A DNA stretch of 64,000 bases from Setophaga petechia. Taxonomy: Eukaryota; Chordata; Aves; Passeriformes; Parulidae. A program made the position numbers and the translations under genes. The stretch is from positions 1,436,001 to 1,500,000 of the forward strand of contig JANCRA010000010.1 in NCBI GenBank assembly GCA_024362935.1. Reading direction: 5' to 3'. Shown here piece after piece: positions 55,655-64,000 of this stretch. A model generated the notes under the pieces. That model worked only from the letters and a program-made list of their open reading frames with translations. It did not search any database and had not been told where the DNA came from. Position 1 is the first letter of the stretch, and every line of letters begins with the position of its first letter.

Positions 55655-56640
55655 ACGAATCCTCCTGAAGGCTGGTTTTGCCATAAAACAGAGTAAAGTC
55701 AAGGGACCTGCCCAGGAAATTCAGTTTTTAGAAGTAAATTAGCAAGATAGACATTGTCAGATTCCAGTGGATATGGTTAACAAAATAGCAGCCATGTCCC
55801 CACTGACCAAGAGGAGGGAAACACAGGCTTTCCTGGCACTGTGGTATTTTGGAGAGTGCATATTCCATGTTACAGTCAGATTGTAAACTCGCTCTATCAT
55901 GTGACATGGAAGAAGATTGATTTCAAGTGAGGTTCTTCACAGCAACAAGCTTTTGAAGGTAAAGAGATTGTTCCTACAGTAGCCATTAGACGAGTCAGGA
56001 CAGGACAAGGTGTGGAAAACAGGCTCCATTCACACTGTAGCTGGGGAGAATGGTCCATCCTGGAGCCTCCGCCAGAAGGGACCTGAGGAAGTTCGAGGAC
56101 CACCCTATGGCTCTTGACTCTGGGATACAAAGGATCTGAGTCCAGCTGTACCCTGACACCACACTGAAGTTACTGGCAGCTTATGAGGAGGTTCCATCTG
56201 TGTCAGAAGTGACTGGCACCAAAGCACAACTTCCACTGGCACCCGACTGCCAGTGCTGGACTGGATGTTCAAAGGGAAAGGCTTCTTGGAAGTCATTAAG
56301 ATCTGGCCCTGAGGCAAAAATTTCAGATTATCATCAGAAGGGGAAGAGGTGAAAGTGGCACGTGCTAAGGAGGCCCTGACCAGAAAATGAAAAGTGTCAT
56401 TCTGTCTTTACTGATGGTTCCTGCCATTTTGTAGAGATGCATCAAAAATGGATAGCTGCTGTATGGAGTCCTACATGACAACTTGCAGAAGCCACTGAAG
56501 GACAGGCTGGATCCAGTCAGGTTACAGAGCTTAAAGCTCAAAGCTTTGGATATGGCTGAATGAGAGAAGTGGCCAACACTCTGCCTCTGCACTGACTCAT
56601 GGATGGTGGCAAATGCTCTGTGAGGGACATGCTGATATTT
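55655..56640 (+). pseudogene. ERV pol remnant (ERV-A type), plus strand
   Basis: The plus strand reads KAGFAIKQSKVKGPAQEIQ at 55660-55720, collinear with the ERV-A RT thumb at about 24.95 kb. It continues in broken frames through the thumb, connection and RNase H (VFTDGSCHF near 56405, third RNase H motif near 56590). Heavily mutated. RT upstream of this point is missing; the Y-box retrocopy abuts it there. Confidence 0.7.
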
Positions 56641-56972
56641 GAGTGCTTATTCCAGGTGTAATATTTGTAAAGCAGGGTAAATAATTTGCATGGCTAGTGG
56701 ATGGCAGGCACATGCTTAAATAAGCTACATCAATGCTTCTTCAAGCAAGAAGAATTTATCCATGCTGGAATTACAGTGAGTGGTTAGGAGAATCATACAG
56801 GATGTAACACAGTTACTTGATTTGTCTTGTCCACATCAGAAGATGTGGACAAGTGATCAGTCAGTCAGGAGACCTGAATTTTAGTGCTTCATCTTTCCTT
56901 TTTAAGTTTAAGTTGACTGCCCTTCATGCTGGGCCTACATAGTGCTTTATTAGTTTTTCTGGCATTGGGAAA
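56640..56972. other. Unrecognised; first copy of a short duplication
   Basis: The stretch 56786-56948 (gagaatcatacaggatgtaac … gctgggcc) is repeated in diverged form at 57331-57455. Nothing coding seen. Confidence 0.45.
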
Positions 56973-57337
56973 TGTTAAGACCTAGGCTAGGCTTGGTGGG
57001 TTAATAGGTGAGAGTTGTTGGTACTCTTTTGGTTTTTCAGTTTAGAGCAGGTTAAAAGAGTTCTAAGGAAAAAGAAAAGCTATAGTCGAGGGAACTTCTC
57101 TGCTTCAGCTAGCTAAAAACAAATTAAAAAGTAAAGGAGAGCTCTGTCTGACTGTCTGTCTGTGCTGTAGATAATACAGTCTAGGAGCTGGAATGTGGAG
57201 GAGTGAGTACAGTTTCAGAAACAAACTGCATGCTTCTTCTCTCCCCCTCCTTTGCTCTCAGAACTAGTCTTAAAGGTTTTGGGCTAAACAGATGAATGGG
57301 GATACAATTCAGCATCATAAAGTCACCCCAAGAGAAT
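56973..57337 (-). mobile_element. LTR fragment (family LTR1-like), flanked by a duplicated segment
   Basis: On the minus strand the start (GGGGTGACTTTATGATGC…GTATCCCCATTCAT) matches the LTR1 start at 545-580, and AAGACTAGTTCTGA matches the region near 615. The other end, GTCTTAACA, does not match LTR1, so it is shortened or a variant. It lies between two diverged copies of a ~130-bp segment. Confidence 0.55.
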
Positions 57338-57459
57338 CATACAGGATGTAACTTAGTTATTAGATTTATCTCATCCATGTCATGCAGGAGACCTGAATTT
57401 TAATGCTTTGTCTTTTCTTTTCAAGTTGACTACCCTTAGTGCTGGGCCATTTTTGGTTT

Positions 57460-60400
57460 GATGTCCAAATCCCTCTCTGTTACTTGCTCTTCTTAATTTT
57501 TCCTGCCTGGAATAATTTTGGGTTTAAAAACCCTTAGTAATCCTGCATTTTGCCTGATGCAGGAAGGAGGAAAGTAATTTGGAGATTTTGGAAGCAGGAA
57601 GACAATTTCTTCCTTTAATGTTATGATAAAACATAGAGGAAAAAAAACCCTGTTATGAAAATTCAGTTCTATTAATTTAAACAATTGCATTGCTTAGCCA
57701 ACAAATAGTAATGGACCAGACTTATACACATCTTTTAACTCTGGAAGCCATTTTAAATGAAGATTTGGAAATGTAATCATATAATTTTATTATATTGAAA
57801 GACTAGATAGAGTTGAGGGATCGGGAGGATGAGTATGAGTCCCTATCTATTACATGTTGCACTAGAAGTATGGTTTTCCTTTCACTCGCATGGAGCCTTA
57901 CATCTGCTCCATCTGGAGGTGCTTTCATTTGGTGAGAATGGAACATGCTGAAAGTCTGAAAAGTCGTGACTGAAAAGTCATTCAGTCCTTTTATGGACTA
58001 GTGCAATTTGTTGATGTATTCAGCAACCTGATCATGTGGTCTGGAGTCCAAACTAATAGGACTGTTTCTCCAGGCTGTTTTCACTCAATCAAATAAATGG
58101 CCTAGCTTCTTCTGATGGTTCTAGGGAGACAACCAGATGCAAAAGTTGGATAAGTTCTTTTTTCTGTATAAATGTGCAAACTAGATTTGGGGGTTTTGTC
58201 TCTGGAAAGAGGCAGGGATGAAACAATTCCTTAAAAGATCAATAATGTTTGAGCATCCATCTGACTTTCACACGATTATTTTCAATTTTTTGGTACATGC
58301 TCTTATAAGACCTCATGTTTGTTTGCCTGCTTGGATGGGTTTTTTATGTATATGACACTTTTTAGAGTTCTTTGTCAGGTTTCAGTATGGAAATCTTAGA
58401 AAAATTATTACACCATTTCAACTCAGTATAAATACGTAAATAGAACTGCTAGCTAAAAAAGGAACTGTTTGGGCCACACTTGTGTGGGTGAAGGGAAAAG
58501 CCATAGTGCTTATTCCTCTCCTTTGTTTGTATTTGATCTTGGATGTTCTAATTTGATGAAATCTTGGCCTGAACTTGAAGTTTTACTATTCCTCTTAATT
58601 GCCTGCTTTTACTTGTAGTGAAATGTATTCTAGGTTGACTTGATAAAACTGAGTAGCATACTCCGGGCTAGAGATGTAAGCAAACATCTGTGGGCTGAAA
58701 ATTCAGATTTTGTTAGCAAGTGGAGCACTTAACTAATGTTTCTTTGAGCCTTTCACTTTATTTCAGTTTCTATATGATAAACTCAGAATATATTCTTCAA
58801 GGTCTGCATTTGTGGAGGCACTTTTCATTCACTTGCAGTAAGTATACCTGAAGATCCAGTTTGCCATATTCACCCTTGTGTGACCTCAAGGAGCAGGTCC
58901 AGAAAATGGGAGTGTCCTTGAAGTTCTGTGGTACATCTGGCAGCCTGTGCAGGTCCTTCAGGTACTCCAGTGTCTGAAACAGTGCTTGGAACATGCATGG
59001 AAGTGTTTCTGGCTTCCGTTTGAACCCATGACTACAGTGGTTCTTTCAGTGTCACAACTCTTAGCACTGCTTTCCATTTTCTGGTACATAGAATCGCAAT
59101 TTCCTGCGCCAGTGTTTCTGGCTTTATCTTGCATTCCGGGAACTTGGAGTGTTCAATTTTTGCAGTATTTTGTTGTTACATGTCATCTTACGACATGTGT
59201 GTTGCAATACATAGAAGCCATTTTATAAACAAATTACCAGCTGCCTTAAGAAACAAAGGTATTAGGAAAAACATTACCTTGGCTTCCTAGTCTCTTCATA
59301 TTGGTGATACATTTCAACAATGCAGATGGATTTAATCCTGAAGTTTCTGTATTTGTTCTTTTGTTTGTTTGCTGGAATTCTTCCCTTCTTCTGTCCTCAT
59401 AGCACTTCAAACAATTCTCCAAAACTAGTGTTGCTACTACTGGATGATTAAAAGGCCTGTGAAATTAATTGTGCTAATTACTTAGCTGTGACTTAGCTTG
59501 TTTTTTGTGCCTTTAAAATTTTATTTACTAAATGTCCTTTGAAACCTCCTGAGGAAGCCAGTCATGTTCCCATGGCTAACCCAGTCATGTCACTACAGAT
59601 TGCTTAGCAACTTTTGATTTGTGCACTACAATTGGGCTGTGTTTGTTTTTGATCTAAAGTTTTTCCTCTTCAAGACCAATTCTGGCCTTTTTTTCTGTAG
59701 GGGTTTTTCTCCTCTCATTTTTACCAACCAGCTCAATGGACCAGAGGCAGCTGCTTCCAGAGCCCTAGTCCATCTCAGTAGGGTTGTCTTGTGCCTTTGA
59801 AGTTTAAGAACTTCTTGCTCAGTGACTGATTCTACTTAGGATACAGACGCATTGGGTAGGAGATGGAAAATGGGCTTTTTGTTTGCTTGTTTGGTTGGTT
59901 TTCCGAATGCTTTAAGTACAAGACACCTTATCTTATTACAAAGCAGTTTCTTAACTCTGTATGACAGACCGAAGGAGAGACTGTGTAACTTGATGAATCA
60001 GCAGGTGTGTGCCACTGTTGATATGCTGGAGGAGAATTTGGAGCAAAAAAATCTCATACAGTTCAGATTTGTCCTACACGTGCTTCCAGAATTTGAAGAT
60101 GGGTCAGATGTGCACCTTTCAATTTATTTTGCTTCTGGTATTTCTGGGAATTTCTCATTCTGTAATTCTTGGTGGCTTCTTAAGACTTTTGATGAGTCCT
60201 TCCTAGCAGTGGTGAATCTCCAGTTCTCATCCATACAGAAGGCCAGGACTGACCAGTTCTCCAAGTGGTTTGGAAACTATGGTGTGTAAAACAGTTCTGT
60301 TATACAGTCAGGTCTCCTTTTCCCTGGGATGTATTAACCTTAGAGTTCCTCATTAGATTGAAGTGCTTCATCATAAATTGTATTACTCAGCCTATAGTTT

Positions 60401-63400
60401 GGAACCTGATATTGTAGCAGAAAATACATTTTTTGCCACCCTTAGGAGGAATTGCAACGTGTTGCTTTTTAGTTAGTTCTGTATGATGGTTGAGGTGCAG
60501 TTGATAAGATCTGCTGATATATTTTAGGTGTCTGTTAAGGGTGTTTGTATTTTAAGTTGCATTGGCTATGTTCACCATGGTATTGCTATTCTTGCACTTT
60601 ATTGTTTCTAGATTCCATTCCGGGCAGGGAGTTTAATTTCTAGAGGGCTCCATATGTTGTTTAGCTGTTGGGACAGCTTACATTCGTGGACACTTAATCT
60701 AACAGGCACTGCCTGGTGACAGGATCTTTTCTACAATGGATGCAGAGCTTTCAAGATGCTTTTCATCATCTGTTGGACAGTTTGTTTCCTCCAAAGTATT
60801 TGCTCATGGAACTTGTTTGAATTGTGACACTTTTCAAGATGGAAATCTGTGGAACTCTTACTTGCTCTTCAGTGTAAATATTCTTCTGCAGATTATTTGC
60901 AACCATGATGTAAGGGAAGTCTTGTGGAACAAAACAGTCTAGAGTGAAGGTCTGAATATATACCCCTCCTTGTCCCTAAAATTCTTCCTCCTGAGATTCA
61001 TAATCTTTGAATCTTTAGCCATATATCTTCCCTCATAGTGACTGCCATGAAACATTTCTTTTTTGGAGAAATGGTTAATTTTAATCTCATCTAGTTCTAA
61101 TTCATAGGAAGCCATAGTTCCATTTTTAAAAGGAATAATTTCAATTAAATCATTAGCGTTGTGGTTGTTTTCTGATAAAATGGAACGTAGCAGTTAGCAA
61201 GTCCTCTAAAGTACTGCCTTGATGGTATTTCTTTCAATCTTTTAAATTATTTTCACAAATGTTTTACCAGCAAATGAACCAAAGCAAACCAAAATGTCGC
61301 TCTCCAGGAAATAAGTAGGTGTATACCATGCTGGGGTGATGATAATCTGCCACAGTTTTGGATTCCAGGAACATAGAGAGCACAGAGTGGCTTTTCTGTT
61401 CACCCTTTTGGCATGGTGTAGAAAAGTTACACAAGGACTTTTTTTTTTCTCTAATGACAGATGAAGCTTATAATGTACATGTTTGTTTTTTTCTTTGATT
61501 TCTAATTTCATGTTTAGAAACTTGGCAGTCATTTATCAGAAACTCCACCTATACTCATTTTGTGACTGAAAACTAGATTGTGACTTTGGAGAAAAGAGCT
61601 CTTTTTCTTGCTGCCTTAACCTTAGACTTGCTCCTTGTAGGCAGAAGTTGCAAGCGGTGGAGTTAAAAGTCGGACAGTGCGTCAGTTTAAAACAATTAAT
61701 AAATGTGTTGTGTATTGTGAAGGGATTGAGATATATTTTAACTCTTGATGTTGTGTTTTGGGAGTCCTTCAAAATAGAAGGTTTTTTTAGTAGTGTAAGA
61801 ATAAACAAACAATTCAGCTTGAAAATTTGTGAAGCCATTTTTCAATGGTATAGAAAAGAATATCCATTACAAAATAATATGCCATGTTGATGAAAAATTG
61901 TTTTTTTACTTGATAGGATATAAAGTTTTAGTGAATAATAATAAAAATAATAAATAATTATGTTGGATTATCTGCTTAGCATGTGTTATTTCAGCTTTAA
62001 ATTAATTTTCTGAGTATTTATTTTGCAGCTTGCAAGCAGTCTTCTCTGACTTGTGGTAACACCCTATAACTAGCTGTCATCTAGTGGGGTTACATCCTTA
62101 GTTACTGCAGCTGTACCAGCACTCCAGGTTTGAATCTATGCCTGTTAAACAGAGACAATGCCCAGGCATGGTTTAGGGAAAGTGGAATCCAGGACCCACT
62201 GTATGCAGTAGGCAATTGGATTTGGCCACCATGTTTCTAAGGGAAGAGTGATTGGCTGTTTTTAATGGAAGTTTCCCAGCCAGAGACAGTGGGGCTGGGC
62301 AATGCGCAGGGGCTCATCTTGTTTGATGTCTCACTCTTGTATTCACTATTTTGGGACATCAGAGACTTGCCTGACATATTGTAGGTGACTTCCAATATCT
62401 GCCTTTCTGCTTTATGCCATGCTCCTGTGATTTTGTACATCCCCTCAACAGAAGAGCTGAGCTGTAAGAAGCCATCCCAGGCAGGAGTGAATGGAGGCAT
62501 GTGTTTGGAGTGCATCCATTTGAAATTCTTCTTTGCATCAGGGAACCAGAGGGGAAAGCCTTGTCAGTGTGACAGAATTAAGGACAGACTTGACTTCACA
62601 CCCGTGTTCCGTATTTCCTGCCACCCCTCCAGGATGTTAAAAGTAGCCGAGAGAGCTGTCAGAAGTGTCTTTTTTTACTATTCTCCTTGTATGACTTAGC
62701 CTTTGCTCTGAAATATTTCATAACAAGAACCAATGTGCTCCTCTGTGCATGTTTTTGGTAATGAAAAAGATGAATCCTTTTGTGCAAAAGAATATACAAA
62801 ACGAATATACAAAACACAAAGCAAATGTTACTGACTTGCTTAACAGCAGGAAATCTCCAGAGAAAGGAATGACATTGCTTTCCTAGTAATCTACTAAAGC
62901 CTTTTTTTCTGGTTGCAGTGGTCTGTGATTTTATGGTGCACTAATCCTCATGTTTGCTAGTTTCAAAAAATATGGACTAAAATTAAGAAGGAGGAGAGAA
63001 AAAAAACAGTTGCTGTGCTATCAAGAAAACTCCATGCACTTTTCCGACAAGTGATTCCAAATGTCCTGGGATGTATCCTTCAGGGAAACTGGGTGCAATT
63101 TTTCCTGTGCTTTTCTAGAATTCTTCTTCATATTAACCTCTGGCAACGCATTAGAGTGCCATTGCAAAGCTCAGAGCCTTCAGATGCTCATGCTGCCAAA
63201 TCCAATCCATGTGTTAGGTTATAGATATGATTGTTCATTACAGAAGTGAAATGTTTGATATAAGAAATTGGTTGTTTTACTGGGTCAATTTTAGGCTGAT
63301 GTACTTTGGACCGGATTAGCATAAGAGATTTGATAATCAGGATGCCTTGGCAAGAACAAACAGAGCTTTGAAGATTTCAAAAAAATTGGATGAGACAGGA

Positions 63401-64000
63401 AAGAAGATTGAATCAACTTCTGCAAGCAAGAGATGTTGCAAAATGTAGACATTTGTTTATGTGATGATGAACCCAATCACTGTAATAAAAAATCACTAGC
63501 ATTCCTAGAATAGTGTGTAAGCATATGTAGTCCAGAATAAATTTGGATTCTGACCACCAGTCAGTTGTCCCCATCTGTCTCCACTGCCAGTATAGGCTAC
63601 TAAGCTTGACTAAGTGAATGTAACGGACAAAGTCACAGAGCTTAGGTGGTTCCTGTGTCAGCAGCTTCTCAGTAGTAGGGAGATTTATGTTGTCAAGTTT
63701 GTTTCTTCAGCTACCAGATTATGCTCACTCCAGAAGAGGGTGAGAAGGTTGATTCCCTAAATGGTGAAATAATTCTTCCTGCTATTTGTGACTCTTTGGT
63801 ATTGCTGTGTTTTATTACAGAAAGTTTGATGAAACTGCATGCATTTCGTCTTGGGGAAAACAGAATATTCTTTAGTCAACAGCATGTAGGCTTTTATCAA
63901 ACTGAGATGGAAACTTAAAATACAGTAATTCCTGCTAGTTCCAGTTCCATTTTTAGGCTGAACAAACCAAATGTCAAAGCTCCACCAGTAGGGAGGGAAA
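57460..64000. other. Unique-looking sequence, no recognised gene
   Basis: Moderately AT-rich, without LTR ends, satellites or CR1 that I can see. The longest frame is 59852-60289 (+), 145 codons, with no recognisable domain or splice context; probably chance. Apart from the possible exon at 58.8 kb I can support no feature. It could be intron or intergenic DNA of a host gene. Confidence 0.4.
58797..58994 (-). other. Possible coding exon, unrecognised
   Basis: The minus strand reads a dense protein-like segment (…LEYLKDLHRLPDVPQNF… FWTCSLRSHKGEYGKLDLQ) followed by CAG|GTATAC, a possible splice donor near 58851. A CTGTAG acceptor-like site lies near 59030. Codon use and lack of low complexity set it apart from nearby open frames. 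I do not recognise the protein, and there is no second exon I can link to it. Confidence 0.25.

Noticed and set aside
59852..60289. 145-codon open frame on the plus strand as a gene
   Set aside because: No recognisable domain, no splice or promoter context, and mixed hydrophobic content typical of chance frames in AT-moderate DNA.
1..64000. CRISPR array, bacterial operon or phage content
   Set aside because: No short regular direct repeats with unique spacers, no ribosome-binding-site-led gene runs; the retroelement and intron content is eukaryotic.
1..64000. tRNA, rRNA or snRNA genes
   Set aside because: No A/B-box pair with cloverleaf potential or recognisable rRNA or snRNA core was seen by eye; a covariance-model search would be needed to exclude short ones.

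Overview
This window looks like a repeat-choked stretch of a bird genome, probably a songbird. The reasons are a CR1 LINE (3' tail and reverse-transcriptase part), several avian-type endogenous retrovirus (ERV) families with many solo LTRs, GC-rich minisatellite blocks and an intron-containing IgGFc-binding-protein (FCGBP)-like fragment. No complete, intact host gene is visible. The density of ERVs and satellites fits a W chromosome, a pericentromere or an unplaced heterochromatic contig; that placement is inference.

Layout. 1-1.5 kb: a ~430-bp tandem repeat carrying a solo LTR with target-site duplication (TSD) CTTGC. 1.5-12.8 kb: mostly unrecognised, with degenerate CTTGC repeats around 7.6-8.9 kb and a 619-bp solo LTR (TSD AGTCCC) at 10.5 kb. 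12.8-15 kb: remnants of a minus-strand ERV (integrase, env-like sequence with an in-frame 19-residue repeat). 15.5-16.9 kb: a ~190-bp satellite array. 17-19.7 kb: a plus-strand ERV tail (integrase end, env with an alpharetrovirus-like TM, PPT, LTR). 19.7-22.15 kb: four exons of an FCGBP-like gene on the minus strand with frame breaks, truncated on both sides by LTR sequence. 22.15-26.4 kb: a minus-strand class III (ERV-L-like) element, ERV-A, with a gag-RT in-frame fusion and a solo LTR inside RNase H.

26.6-38.6 kb holds the centrepiece. ERV-B is a minus-strand betaretrovirus-like, env-less element (gag, dUTPase-protease, RT, RNase H, integrase, 3' LTR). Its matrix coding region is split by provirus C, a plus-strand element with two 328-bp LTRs and TSD GGGATC. 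Provirus C in turn carries a 745-bp LTR in gag (TSD GGTACC) and a 616-bp LTR-like insert in env. At least three insertion generations can therefore be ordered from the sequence alone.

38.6-46 kb: AT-rich sequence, two dated solo LTRs, and a cluster of minus-strand LTR pieces ending in a solo relative of provirus C (TSD TTCATG). 46-51.4 kb: GC-rich, minisatellite-like DNA with a CpG-island-like block and an array of E-box, CCAAT and CTCF-like motifs. 51.9-57.4 kb: CR1 pieces, a leucine-rich-repeat pseudogene, a Y-box-protein retrocopy lying in or next to an ERV-A-type pol remnant, and an LTR fragment. 57.5-64 kb: unique-looking sequence with one possible exon and no recognised gene.

All calls come from reading the sequence by eye; identities and boundaries were not checked by alignment software.
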